Shown: in pieces, positions 1 to 8,294 of the stretch
Numbering within the stretch: the stretch's first letter is position 1
Layout of the letters: every line of letters begins with the position of its first letter
NCBI RefSeq assembly: GCF_003586305.1
Contig: NZ_QXJI01000001.1
Coordinates: 992,001 to 1,056,000 of the forward strand
DNA: 64,000 bases
Direction: 5' to 3'
Source of the DNA: Cognatilysobacter tabacisoli
GTDB taxonomy: Bacteria > Pseudomonadota > Gammaproteobacteria > Xanthomonadales > Xanthomonadaceae
Notes under the pieces: model-generated
The model's database searches: none
The model's input: only the letters and a program-made list of their open reading frames with translations
What the model was told of the DNA's origin: nothing
Program-made: the position numbers and the translations under genes

Positions 1-3000
1 AGAAGCTCTGCACCGGCCCGCTGCCGGTGACCTGGTTGTCGCCGTCCTCGAAGAACTTGCCGGTGCCGAAGTACACGGTCTGGCCGGCCGCCTGCGGGCC
101 GCGGCCAACGACCGGCCGCACCGTGATCGGCTGGCGGCTGGCCGCGGGGCAGGCATAGATCCCGTTGACGTTGCCCGAGGCGCATACGGTGATCAAGGGA
201 CGCGGGGCCGCGCCCTGGCGGTGGCGGACGCCCCACTGCGCCGGCAGCGCGTTGTTGACGTCGAAGCGCCACATGTTCCCGTACAGGTCGCCGGCGTAGA
301 CCATGTCGATGATGGCGTCGCCGTTGATGTCGACCGGATACGGCGCCGACAGCCCGTTGACCGTGCCCAGCGGCACGGCCGGATCGGTGTCGATGCGGCG
401 GACCAGGTTGCCGGTCTCGATGTCGACGATGTACAGCTTGGCCGAGCCGGCCTGGCCGTACCCGTTGCCGAAGATCGCGGCCCAGCGGCCGTTGGCCATG
501 CGCTGGATGCTCGGCTGGCCGGTGATGGTGCCGATTCCCGGGTCGTCGGACGGGTCGAACTCCCACAGCAGCTCCGGCGCCGCCGGGTCGGTGATGTCCA
601 TCGCCACGACCGATCGGCCGCCCGCGCCCATCGGCGTGACCAGCACCGTGTGCCACGCGCCATCGAAGTAGGCGTCGCCCGCGACGGGCTGTCCGTCGAC
701 GTAGTACCGGTGCGCGTAGTCGCTGCGCGGCAGCTGCGCGATCGCCGGCGACGGTGCGGCCAGCGAGGTGGCGAGGAACTCCGACGGAATGAACGCCCAC
801 TGCTCGATGCCGGTCTCGGCATCGAACGCATGCAGCATGCCGTCGTTGGCGCCGACGTAGACCATCGGCTGGCGATCCGCCTTGTCCAATCTAAACGCGG
901 TGTAGGCATCGCGCCCCGCGGCCCCGGCCGGCAGGCGGTCGTAGCCGAAGTTCTCGGTGCCGACGTAGCGCGGACTCGAATTGACGATGTCGCCGAGCGC
1001 AGTCGCGCGATCGCGAAGCTTCTGCCCGCCGGCCAGCGCCTGCGCCGACGCGTCCCCGCGCAGCCAGCGCACGCGCCGCTCGCCGAGGTTGTCGGTCAGC
1101 GCCGGAGCGGCCGGATTGAGGTTCAGCGCCAGCTGCTGCGCGGCCGACAGGTTGCCCCACTCGAAGTCGCGCAGCTGGCTGCCGGCGGCGAAGTAGATCT
1201 CGCGCGCCCCGTGCGCAGGCATCGCGGTGGCCGCATTCCAATTGAGCGCGCCGACGCTGCCGCCGGGGGTGATCTGGAACGCCAGCAGCTCGCCGGTCCA
1301 CTGGGTCGAATTGAACCGGGCCTGGAACAGCTGGGTGCCGCCGCCGGCGCGAGTGGACGACGACGCCGTGCGCGAGCCCGACCCGCCGGCGCTGTTGAGG
1401 ATCGACCCGAGCGCCTGCGACAGCCGCGCCGTGAGCTCGGTGCTCGAACGGGCGTTGAGCATTTCGCCGCGGCCGTTGACCGACGCGTGGTAGAGGTCGT
1501 CGACCTGCACCGGGCTGCGTTCGGCGGTCGGGTTCACCCATGCCGGCGGGTTGGCGTAGGCGTCGGCCACGCGCTCGTGCGTGACCCCGAAGACGTTGCC
1601 CTGCGCGCCGAGCGTGATGCTGTAGTGGTTGATGTGCGGGTTGCGATTGCAGTCGAGCTGCGGGTCCGGATTGGCGGCCGAGCACCCGGCCGGCACCGGC
1701 ACCTGCCCGCCGGCCAGGTCGGGCCGGATGCGCAGGTAGTTGCGCATCGCGATGTCGGCGATCGTGTTGCTGTACGCGTCGGCATACGGCACGCCGCGGG
1801 TGTTGTCGACGCCGCCGACGTTGTTGCTGGTGTCCGGGAACGAGAAGCCGTCGGTGAACTGCAGAACGAAGTTCTTCTGGCAGACGTGGGTGACGATCGG
1901 CGCGGTGGCCGAGTTCGCCGCGCCGTTGCGGTTGTACTGGTCGCCGGCGAACTTCAGTGCCTCGCGGTTCGGGGTGCCGCCGCCGTTGCCGCCGATGCCG
2001 TACATCGCGTCGTAGACCTGCGCGCGCTGGGCGTCGAAGTCGTACATCGTGATGTTCTCGGGGCGGTTGTTGATCGGCGTCATGCCGGTCCGGAAGCCGC
2101 CAAGGTCCGAGAACGCCTCGCCCATGCCCGCGCGCAGCGCGAGGTGGCGCTTGCGGTGGTACTGGAACCAGTTGGCGAAGTTCTGCATCTCCGGCGTGCC
2201 GGCGGCGATCTCGGTGCGGGACAGGCAGTAGCCGTCCGGCGCGAGCGCCTGCACCGTCGACGGAAACGTGGCGGCGCCGCCGTTCGTCCACGCGACGTAG
2301 GCGGCCGGGCTCGGCGTGGCGCAGTCGTAGCTCGTTCCGGCGACCGAATAGCCTGCCGCGGCGACCTGCCGGCGGTAGTACGAGGCGATCCGGTAGGTGT
2401 AGTCCTGGTTGTCGGCTGCGGCGTTGTTGGCCTTGCGCGTGCCGTTGGGCATGCGCATGCCCGGGTGCACGCGGAACGACTGGGTCACCGTGCCGGTCAG
2501 GTTGACGACGGGGGTCGCGGCGAGCGGGTTCGAGCGCGCGGCCGCGGGGCTGGCGTCGGTGAACGTCGTCGCGCCGAGGCTCGGCCACGGGGCGTACGTG
2601 ACTGCGGGGTTGTAGTACTGGCCGTTGTAGTCGGGGCTGCGCGCGAACGCGTAGTCGGGCGCCGGGGGCGTGGCGAAATGATCGTTGGCGCCGTCCCCGT
2701 AGACGCGGTCGCTGGCCGGGAACAGGTAGATGTACTTCTTCCAGGTGCCGTTGGCCTGGCCGGCGTCGTTGAAGTTGAGGCCCGGGCCGCCGCCACGCCC
2801 GCTGGTGGCGCCATAGAACGTCTGCGTGACGGTGTTCCACCACAGCGCGCCGTCGTTGGTCGGGAACAGGCCTTCGCCGTCCATGCTGCCGGAGTTGTCG
2901 ACCACCAGCATCACGTTCGGCTTGACCCGGCCGCCGAGCGTGAGCGGCTGCTGCGCGATGGCCGCGAGCACGTCGCGCCCCGGCGCTAGCGCGACGACAC

Positions 3001-3049
3001 CGGCAACGAGCGCCGCGCAGGACAGGATTCCCCAGGGACTGAGTTTCAT
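1..3049 (-). CDS. pilY1: PilY1 type IV pilus adhesin/assembly protein (3' end beyond the window)
   Basis: The tip-associated PilY1 protein supports pilus extension, surface sensing and adhesion through calcium binding. Starting at the ATG at 3049, the frame stays open for about 1016 codons to the window edge. A signal peptide (about residues 1-30) precedes a MIDAS-like DNSGSM (51-56). The C-terminal propeller carries the family hallmarks GDIVNSSPRYVG (about 693-704) and YVGANDGMLHAF (731-742), then an EF-hand-like calcium loop DINGDAIID (907-915). It lies 16 bp downstream of pilX, last of the visible minor-pilin genes. pilE usually follows in this arrangement but lies outside the window. Continuous ORFs on both strands here are shadows of this gene. 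Confidence 0.95.
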   Translation of the reverse strand, partial: MKLSPWGILSCAALVAGVVALAPGRDVLAAIAQQPLTLGGRVKPNVMLVVDNSGSMDGEGLFPTNDGALWWNTVTQTFYGATSGRGGGPGLNFNDAGQANGTWKKYIYLFPASDRVYGDGANDHFATPPAPDYAFARSPDYNGQYYNPAVTYAPWPSLGATTFTDASPAAARSNPLAATPVVNLTGTVTQSFRVHPGMRMPNGTRKANNAAADNQDYTYRIASYYRRQVAAAGYSVAGTSYDCATPSPAAYVAWTNGGAATFPSTVQALAPDGYCLSRTEIAAGTPEMQNFANWFQYHRKRHLALRAGMGEAFSDLGGFRTGMTPINNRPENITMYDFDAQRAQVYDAMYGIGGNGGGTPNREALKFAGDQYNRNGAANSATAPIVTHVCQKNFVLQFTDGFSFPDTSNNVGGVDNTRGVPYADAYSNTIADIAMRNYLRIRPDLAGGQVPVPAGCSAANPDPQLDCNRNPHINHYSITLGAQGNVFGVTHERVADAYANPPAWVNPTAERSPVQVDDLYHASVNGRGEMLNARSSTELTARLSQALGSILNSAGGSGSRTASSSTRAGGGTQLFQARFNSTQWTGELLAFQITPGGSVGALNWNAATAMPAHGAREIYFAAGSQLRDFEWGNLSAAQQLALNLNPAAPALTDNLGERRVRWLRGDASAQALAGGQKLRDRATALGDIVNSSPRYVGTENFGYDRLPAGAAGRDAYTAFRLDKADRQPMVYVGANDGMLHAFDAETGIEQWAFIPSEFLATSLAAPSPAIAQLPRSDYAHRYYVDGQPVAGDAYFDGAWHTVLVTPMGAGGRSVVAMDITDPAAPELLWEFDPSDDPGIGTITGQPSIQRMANGRWAAIFGNGYGQAGSAKLYIVDIETGNLVRRIDTDPAVPLGTVNGLSAPYPVDINGDAIIDMVYAGDLYGNMWRFDVNNALPAQWGVRHRQGAAPRPLITVCASGNVNGIYACPAASRQPITVRPVVGRGPQAAGQTVYFGTGKFFEDGDNQVTGSGPVQSF

Positions 3050-3065
3050 GCGGATCCCTTCGCGG

Positions 3066-3596
3066 TCAGCGCCGGTAGGTGGTCTGGAGGATGACGAAGG
3101 TGTCGCCGCGCTCGCCGTAGCCGCGCACGCTTACGCGGTACACGGTGCTTTCCTGCGGCTGTTCGGTCGGGTTGAGGCCGCCGCCCGGATCGGGCACCGG
3201 CGGCAGCTCTTCGATCGCAATCTGGGCCTGGGCGACGGCCCCGTCGCCGTCGTGGTCGATCGAGTACGCGAGCTTGCCGTTGGCCGCCGCGTCCCACGCG
3301 GCCGGCGTGTTCCAGTCCGGCGCGGGCTTGTCGTTGTGGTGGTACCAGCCGGCGGTGTCGAGGATGTTCGGCAGTTCGGGCTGGTCGAGCAGGCCCTCGC
3401 CCTGGCGCAGCGCGGCCTCGGCGGTCTGGAAGGCCTGGTCGAGCTGGCGCGAGTTGCCGACCAGACGCTCCATCAGCGTCGAGCCGCGCGTCGCGGCCAG
3501 CACCAGCAGGGTCAGCACGATCAGGATCATCAGCGCGACCATCAGCACCGAACCGCGCTGGCGCCGGGCGCGTGGGATCGTCGAGGGCGTGCTCAT
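3066..3596 (-). CDS. pilX: PilX minor pilin
   Basis: PilX-type minor pilin, a component of the priming complex that starts type IV pilus assembly in the inner membrane. The 176-residue protein opens with a basic stretch and RQRGSVLMVALMILIVLT, the PilX/PilX_N signature, giving one membrane helix (about residues 15-37). It is followed by the conserved FQTAEAALRQGE segment. Unlike its neighbours it lacks the classic G|FTLIE prepilin cleavage site, which is normal for PilX. The start at 3596 was chosen because its ATG overlaps the pilW stop by 4 bp (ATGA), indicating translational coupling. An upstream in-frame extension to 4331 is antisense-frame noise over pilW. Confidence 0.92.
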   Translation of the reverse strand: MSTPSTIPRARRQRGSVLMVALMILIVLTLLVLAATRGSTLMERLVGNSRQLDQAFQTAEAALRQGEGLLDQPELPNILDTAGWYHHNDKPAPDWNTPAAWDAAANGKLAYSIDHDGDGAVAQAQIAIEELPPVPDPGGGLNPTEQPQESTVYRVSVRGYGERGDTFVILQTTYRR

Positions 3597-4717
3597 GGCA
3601 GTCGGTTCCGCAGCGAAATGGTCATCGAGAACACGCGCCGCTGGCGCAGGTCGTCGACCGGGTCGACGGTGGTTCCGGCGACGTTGTAGGTCTGGGTGTC
3701 GAGCCCCTGCAGGCTGTTGTCCGCGCCGCGCATCAGCAGCCCGACCTGCACCGAACGCACCTGCGCCCAGTCGGTCACCGCGCTGGCGATCGCCAGGCCA
3801 TCCACGCCGAAGTCGCCGTTGACGTCGATGCCGTAGCGCAGCTGCATCGACTCGACGCCGTTGATCAGCTCCTCGGTCAGCAGTTCGCGGCGCTGCGGCG
3901 ACGCGGTTGGCGCCAGCAGGCTCGCGCGGAACAGCGACGGCACGCCGCCGGTGCCGCGGCCGATGAAGTACGCGATGCTGCTGGCGCGGGCGACGACGGC
4001 GCCGCGTCGGAACGCGCCGCCATTCGGGCCCTGCTCCGCGACTGGCGACGAATTGCCGGGGAATACGGTGCCGCCCTGCGAGCCGGTCACGTTGGTGCGG
4101 CCCGCCGCCGTGTTCACCGAGGTCGCCTGGAACACGACGCCCTGCGAGCAGTCGGTGACGAACAGGATGTCGCCCTGGGCGATGTCGTTGCCGAGCTGCA
4201 CGAACATCTGCGCACCGCTGGCGAACGGGTCGACCAGCGGCCACACCTGCGCCTGCGAACCGCTGAACAGCAGCACGTCGGAGCCGGGCACGGCCAGCGC
4301 GGCGACGGCCGCCGGAAGCGCAGCGTTCCACGTGCCGCCGACCGCGGGATTGCTGGCGGCGAGCGTCACCGTCTGCGCGGGACCGCTGTTGCTGGCCTCG
4401 AGGCCGCGGATCGCGTCGGTGAACAAGTACGGGTAGGCGCCGCCGCCGACGAGGTGGTTGCGCACCGGCAGGGGCTGCCCGCCGGGCACGGTCCGGCTGC
4501 CGCAGCCGGTCAGGCCGGCCATGCGGACGTCGCGGGCGATGTAGTCGAGCGCGAAGCGACCGCCCTCCTCGACCGCCGACTTCTGGTCCTGGGCGACGAA
4601 CGTCAGCTTGGTCGACAGGTACACCTGCACCACCGCGCCGAGCAGGATCAGGCCCAGCACCAGCGCGACCATCATCTCGATCAGCGAGAAGCCGGCCGTG
4701 CGGTACCGCTTGGGCAT
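3593..4717 (-). CDS. pilW: PilW minor pilin
   Basis: Minor pilin of the type IV pilus tip complex, 374 residues. The prepilin leader MPKRYRTAG is followed by FSLIEMMVALVLG, so the prepilin peptidase would cut after Gly9 and the mature protein would start with Phe and carry Glu5. A hydrophobic N-terminal helix leads into a large periplasmic region. The short leader favours the ATG at 4717. An ATG at 4735 (adding six residues) has a better GGAG sequence upstream and would overlap pilV, so the start is uncertain by 18 bp. The gene is coupled to pilX by a 4-bp overlap and follows pilV closely. Confidence 0.93.
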   Translation of the reverse strand: MPKRYRTAGFSLIEMMVALVLGLILLGAVVQVYLSTKLTFVAQDQKSAVEEGGRFALDYIARDVRMAGLTGCGSRTVPGGQPLPVRNHLVGGGAYPYLFTDAIRGLEASNSGPAQTVTLAASNPAVGGTWNAALPAAVAALAVPGSDVLLFSGSQAQVWPLVDPFASGAQMFVQLGNDIAQGDILFVTDCSQGVVFQATSVNTAAGRTNVTGSQGGTVFPGNSSPVAEQGPNGGAFRRGAVVARASSIAYFIGRGTGGVPSLFRASLLAPTASPQRRELLTEELINGVESMQLRYGIDVNGDFGVDGLAIASAVTDWAQVRSVQVGLLMRGADNSLQGLDTQTYNVAGTTVDPVDDLRQRRVFSMTISLRNRLP

Positions 4718-4722
4718 GGGAC

Positions 4723-5196
4723 TCACTGCGTGCATAGACGGGTGCTCTCCGTGAACTCGAGCAGCGCCGGATCGCCGGCGTTCTCGGGCTGGTTCTCCTG
4801 GCCCTGGTCGCCGCGCGCGTCGTCCCAGCGCACGGTGACGGTCGCCACGCGCGTCGTCGCGTTGACCGCGATCGCGCCGCGGCCGTCGGGCAGCACGCGT
4901 GCGACCTGCGCGCGCCACTCGGCCAGGTCGCGCTGCGCCTGCGTCGTGGTCGCGCTGGGCACGGTGGCGAAGTCGATCGTGTACTGGCCGGCGAGCGCGG
5001 CCGTGCAGTTGCCGCGCATGCGCTCGATCAGGTCGTGGTTGAGCTGGGTGGCCTGGCCGCGCATGAAGGCGTTCTGCTGGGTGCGCAGCGACAGCAGCTG
5101 CAGCGACGCGAGGCCGAGCAGGCCCATCGTCGTGATCACCAGCGCCACGAGCACCTCGATCAGGCTGAAGCCGGATTGGCGGCGGTTGTTGTTCAC
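4723..5196 (-). CDS. pilV: PilV minor pilin
   Basis: Minor pilin PilV, 157 residues. The leader VNNNRRQSG precedes FSLIEVLVALVITTMGLLGLA, the typical class III signal with cleavage after Gly9 and Glu at position 5 of the mature helix. The start is a GTG at 5196 whose sequence GTGA overlaps the fimT stop by 4 bp, so the pair is probably translationally coupled. Longer in-frame extensions upstream run antisense-like through fimT and carry no leader. Its position between fimT and pilW matches the order fimT-pilV-pilW-pilX-pilY1 found in Xanthomonadaceae. Confidence 0.93.
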   Translation of the reverse strand: MNNNRRQSGFSLIEVLVALVITTMGLLGLASLQLLSLRTQQNAFMRGQATQLNHDLIERMRGNCTAALAGQYTIDFATVPSATTTQAQRDLAEWRAQVARVLPDGRGAIAVNATTRVATVTVRWDDARGDQGQENQPENAGDPALLEFTESTRLCTQ

Positions 5197-5747
5197 TGCG
5201 GGCAGGCCTCCGCCGCGCTGCGAATGCGGCCGATCCGGTTGACGGTGATGCTGCGCTGGCCGTTGCCGCGGCAGACGGTGTTGCGCAGGACGAAAGCGCG
5301 CTCGGCGCCGGTGGCCGCGGTCGACCAGCTCAGCGTCCCGGTCGGCGCGTAGCGGTACCAGGTGTCGCTGCCGGTGAGCAGGAAGCCGTCGCCGGGCGAC
5401 GCGCTGACCGAGATCAGCCGCTGCGCATCGGCGCCGGCCGCCGCCGGCGAGGCCGGCGCGCCACTGACGTTGGTGTCTTCGAAGACCACCCAGCCGGTCA
5501 CCCAGTCGGTGCTGCCGCTGCAGGTGCGCTGGTCGGTGGTCGGGCAGATCGCGACTGGGCGTCCGCGCCGCAGCGATTCGGCGCGGGCGACGTTGAGCGA
5601 GGTCACGAGGGTGTTGTTGGCCGCCGCCAGCCGATTGGCGCGCAGCAGGTCGGCCATCGACGGCGCCGCCAGGGTCAGCAGGATCGCTGCCACCGCCAAC
5701 GTCACCGCGAGCTCGATCAATGTGAAACCGCGCAGCCTTGCGCGCAT
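5193..5747 (-). CDS. fimT: FimT/GspH-family pseudopilin
   Basis: First gene of the minor-pilin operon, 184 residues. MRARLRG|FTLIELAVTLAVAAILL is a class III prepilin signal with cleavage after Gly7. The periplasmic part contains the GspH/FimT region, with LRANRLAAANNTL and AESLRRGRPVAICP. FimT proteins are minor pilins; in some relatives they bind DNA during uptake, but I cannot assign that role here. The ATG at 5747 is supported by a GGGGACAGGG Shine-Dalgarno region directly upstream. A longer frame starting at 5867 only adds non-conserved sequence ahead of the leader. A sigma-70-like promoter sits about 90 bp upstream. Confidence 0.93.
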   Translation of the reverse strand: MRARLRGFTLIELAVTLAVAAILLTLAAPSMADLLRANRLAAANNTLVTSLNVARAESLRRGRPVAICPTTDQRTCSGSTDWVTGWVVFEDTNVSGAPASPAAAGADAQRLISVSASPGDGFLLTGSDTWYRYAPTGTLSWSTAATGAERAFVLRNTVCRGNGQRSITVNRIGRIRSAAEACPQ

Positions 5748-5838
5748 CCCTGTCCCCTGTTGCCAGCGAGCTAGCGTCCCCGTGCGTCCGGCCGATCCCT
5801 GCACCACCCCGTGCTTCCCCGGGTGGCCGGCTGCGTCG

Positions 5839-5867
5839 GTATACAAAATAACCGACGAAATGTCCAA
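5839..5867 (-). promoter_or_regulatory. Candidate sigma-70 promoter of the minor-pilin operon
   Basis: Read on the minus strand, TTGGAC (5867-5862) and GTATAC (5844-5839) are separated by 17 bp. The segment is AT-rich against a very GC-rich background and points at fimT, leaving a leader of about 85-90 nt. The -10 matches the consensus only partly, so this is a prediction. Confidence 0.45.
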
Positions 5868-6023
5868 ACGGACCGACCAGCGGTGACCGGTTTCCGCGAT
5901 TTGCGATCCGGCGCACGGGTTTGCCGGACGTGCTGCGGCGCAATGTGCCGTGCAGCGTCAGTCCGGGCTATGGTCGATGCGCCCGCGACCGCGGGCCCTG
6001 CCATTCCACTTCGGGGATCACGG

Positions 6024-7139
6024 ATGAAATTTCGCTTGACGCACGCCCTCTCGGGCTCCGCCGTGCTGGTCGGCGCCATCGCCGCCGCCACCGCCACCCC
6101 ACCGGCCGCCGGCAGCAATCCGCTGCGGGTCAGCATGGTGGCCGCCGCCGGCTCGGCTGCCGACTTCCTCGGCGCGGTCGAGATCACCATCACCAACACC
6201 AGCAACCAGACCGTCCGCGTTCCGCGCTGGGCGCTACCGAGCGACTTCGTCGAGTCGAAGCTGTTCCGGGTGAGCCTGGACGGCGCCGAAATCGACTACC
6301 AGGGCCCGATGATCAAGCGTCCGCTGCCGCAGGCCGCGGACTTCGAGATCCTGCGCGCCGGCGAAACGCGGCGCACCGTAGTGGACCTGTCGGCGGCGTA
6401 CGACCTGTCGCGCACGGGCCAGTACACGGTCACGTTCGCCTCGCCACTGCAGTTCGCGTCGATGTCGGACGGTCGCATGCTGCGGACCGCGAAGGGCCTG
6501 CCGATGCTGGCGCAGAGCGCGCCGCTGACCCTCTGGGTCGACGGCAGCGACCAGCTCGGCGCGGCCAAGGCCGACGACGGAACGGCGCGCAAGGGCAAAC
6601 CCGGCAGCGGCGGCACGGTGGTCAACGGCGTGTCGTACGTCGGATGCACGACGACCCAGACCGGCACGGCCGGCGACGCCGTCGTCGCCGCCCGCGGCTA
6701 CTCGGAGAACGCCAAGGGCTACCTCAACGCCGGCACGGTCGGATCGCGCTACACGACCTGGTTTGGCGCCTACACGAGCGCGCGCTACGCCACGGCGCAG
6801 CAGCACTTCGTCGACATCGACGCGGCGATGGACCTCAACGCCGGCCAGATCAAGATCAACTGCGGCTGCAACCAGAACTACTACGCGTACGTGTACCCGA
6901 CCCGGCCGTACGAGATCTTCGTCTGCCGCGCCTTCTGGAGCGCGCCGCTGACCGGCACCGACTCCAAGGCCGGCACGTTGATCCACGAGATGAGCCACTT
7001 CAACGTGGTCGCCGGCACCGACGACATCGTGTACGGCCAGACCGGCGCGCGGAACCTCGCCGCGTCCGACCCGAACGGCGCGCTCAACAACGCGGACAAC
7101 CACGAGTACTTCGCCGAGAACACGCCGAAGCTCAACTGA
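6024..7139 (+). CDS. Secreted peptidyl-Lys-type metalloendopeptidase (M35 family)
   Basis: Exported zinc protease of 371 residues. A signal peptide (about residues 1-26) is followed by a beta-sandwich region (about 30-180) and a C-terminal aspzincin catalytic domain. The domain shows HEMSH (His321, Glu322, His325) and GTDDIVYG (331-338), whose second Asp is the usual third zinc ligand of the deuterolysin clan. Peptidyl-Lys metalloendopeptidases of this type cleave on the amino side of lysine. Several Cys residues (CTTT, CGCN, FVCR) fit a disulfide-bonded secreted enzyme. The start at 6024 was chosen for the signal peptide and a GGGGATC sequence upstream. It is transcribed away from the pilus operon and convergent with the cold-shock gene. 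Confidence 0.9.
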   Translation: MKFRLTHALSGSAVLVGAIAAATATPPAAGSNPLRVSMVAAAGSAADFLGAVEITITNTSNQTVRVPRWALPSDFVESKLFRVSLDGAEIDYQGPMIKRPLPQAADFEILRAGETRRTVVDLSAAYDLSRTGQYTVTFASPLQFASMSDGRMLRTAKGLPMLAQSAPLTLWVDGSDQLGAAKADDGTARKGKPGSGGTVVNGVSYVGCTTTQTGTAGDAVVAARGYSENAKGYLNAGTVGSRYTTWFGAYTSARYATAQQHFVDIDAAMDLNAGQIKINCGCNQNYYAYVYPTRPYEIFVCRAFWSAPLTGTDSKAGTLIHEMSHFNVVAGTDDIVYGQTGARNLAASDPNGALNNADNHEYFAENTPKLN

Positions 7140-7244
7140 CCGCGGTCGGCGCCGCACCCCGACGGCCCGTTCCGGCGGGCCGTCGCCTCCGGGGCGCCGC
7201 CGTCGGTATCGGCACCGGCATCGATAGCGGCCGCGATACCGCGC

Positions 7245-7273
7245 AAAAAAAAACCCGGCCTTGGCCGGGTTTT
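7245..7273 (-). terminator. Rho-independent terminator of the cold-shock gene
   Basis: Perfect hairpin with arms at 7250-7260 and 7263-7273 around AACCCGGCC. On the minus strand it is followed by a run of T residues (A9 at 7245-7253 on the plus strand). It lies 40 bp past the csp stop codon. The plus strand ends in only four T, so it should act mainly on csp and more weakly on the convergent M35 gene. Confidence 0.85.
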
Positions 7274-7311
7274 CAATCTGCCGTCGCGCCGTCGGGCGCG
7301 CCGAACGGAAG

Positions 7312-7521
7312 TCAGAGCGGCTGCACGGCGTCGGCCTGCAGGCCCTTCTGGCCCTGGACGACGGTGAAGCTGACCTTCTGCCCTTCCTTCAAGCTCTTGA
7401 AGCCCTGCGACTGGATCGCACGGAAATGCACGAACACGTCCTCGCCGTTGGCGCGGCTGATGAAGCCGAAGCCCTTGGCGTCGTTGAACCACTTCACGGT
7501 ACCTTCCTCACGATCGGCCAT
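7312..7521 (-). CDS. cspA: Cold-shock protein (CspA family)
   Basis: A 69-residue single CSD protein that binds single-stranded RNA/DNA as an RNA chaperone. The nucleic-acid-binding motifs KGFGFI (RNP1, about residues 16-21) and VFVHF (RNP2, about 29-33) are intact, and the length is standard. GGGAG sits 7 bp before the ATG. The predicted promoter is about 150 bp upstream, so the transcript would carry the long leader typical of cold-inducible csp genes. The paralogue (cspA, cspC or cspD-like) cannot be decided from sequence alone, so the symbol is only generic. Confidence 0.95.
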   Translation of the reverse strand: MADREEGTVKWFNDAKGFGFISRANGEDVFVHFRAIQSQGFKSLKEGQKVSFTVVQGQKGLQADAVQPL

Positions 7522-7672
7522 TTACTTGCTCCCTGGAACGTTGCTGGGGTGGGTCACGGCTGTCGCCGGTGCTGGTTGCAAGGAGGAAGCGAGGTACGAC
7601 GATGTAGCGATCGAGATGGATCAACCGCATCGGGCCACGATTCACGGTGACCCTGGCAAGCGCAGCGATCGC

Positions 7673-7701
7673 ACGGTACCCCGCGCGATATGAAAATGCA
7701 A
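7673..7701 (-). promoter_or_regulatory. Candidate csp promoter with ~145-nt leader
   Basis: On the minus strand TTGCAT (7701-7696) and TACCGT (7678-7673) are 17 bp apart. The predicted start near 7666 leaves a leader of about 145 nt before the csp ATG, the length class used by thermosensing csp leaders. No defined cold-box sequence could be confirmed by eye. Confidence 0.45.
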
Positions 7702-7735
7702 TCGAGCCTGAAAGGCTTATGGGACGGGGGTTGGA

Positions 7736-8221
7736 ATGGATCTGGACGTACTTTTTTACGTGCTCGCCGGGGTGCTGGTTCTGGTCGGAATCGCGGGCAC
7801 GGTGCTGCCTGCGCTGCCGGGCCTGCCGCTGGTTTTCGCCGGCATGCTGCTGGCCGCGTGGACCGGCGATTTCGAGCAGGTCGGCTGGCTTCCGCTGGTC
7901 GTGCTGGGGCTGATGACCGCCCTGTCGCTGGGCATCGACTTCCTGGCGACGGCGATGGGGGCCAAGCGCGTCGGCGCCAGCCGGCTCGCGGTGGCCGGCG
8001 CGATCGTCGGCACCTTCGCCGGGCTGGCCTTCGGCCCGATCGGGGTGTTCGTCGGCCCCTTCGTCGGGGCGCTGGCCGGGGAACTGCTGCACAGCCGGCA
8101 GGTCGGCCAGGCGACCCGGGTCGGATTCGGCACCTGGGTGGGCATCCTCGTCGGCACGGTCCTCAAGCTCGGCCTCGCGTTCGCGATGCTCGGCCTGTTC
8201 GCGCTGGCGTGGGTTATCTAG
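7736..8221 (+). CDS. DUF456 family membrane protein
   Basis: A 161-residue integral membrane protein of unknown function. About four or five hydrophobic segments are rich in Gly and Ala. It shows the DUF456 pattern: a first helix followed by GTVLPALPGLPLVFAGMLLAAW, a charged loop GAKRVGASR, and later GPIGVFVGPFVGALAGELL. The ATG has GGGGGTTGGA just upstream. It precedes the lipid-enzyme genes in the same orientation with a 73-bp gap, so co-transcription is possible but unproven. Confidence 0.85.
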   Translation: MDLDVLFYVLAGVLVLVGIAGTVLPALPGLPLVFAGMLLAAWTGDFEQVGWLPLVVLGLMTALSLGIDFLATAMGAKRVGASRLAVAGAIVGTFAGLAFGPIGVFVGPFVGALAGELLHSRQVGQATRVGFGTWVGILVGTVLKLGLAFAMLGLFALAWVI

Positions 8222-8294
8222 CGCCGGGGCCGCCCGGGCTTCACGCGGCCTCGCCACGCCGCTCGCCAACGTAGCCGGCTACTGGGGGAACCTG

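Noticed and set aside
221-2989. A 922-codon plus-strand frame
   Set aside because: It is the antisense shadow of pilY1, whose frame shows the family motifs and runs unbroken from 3049.
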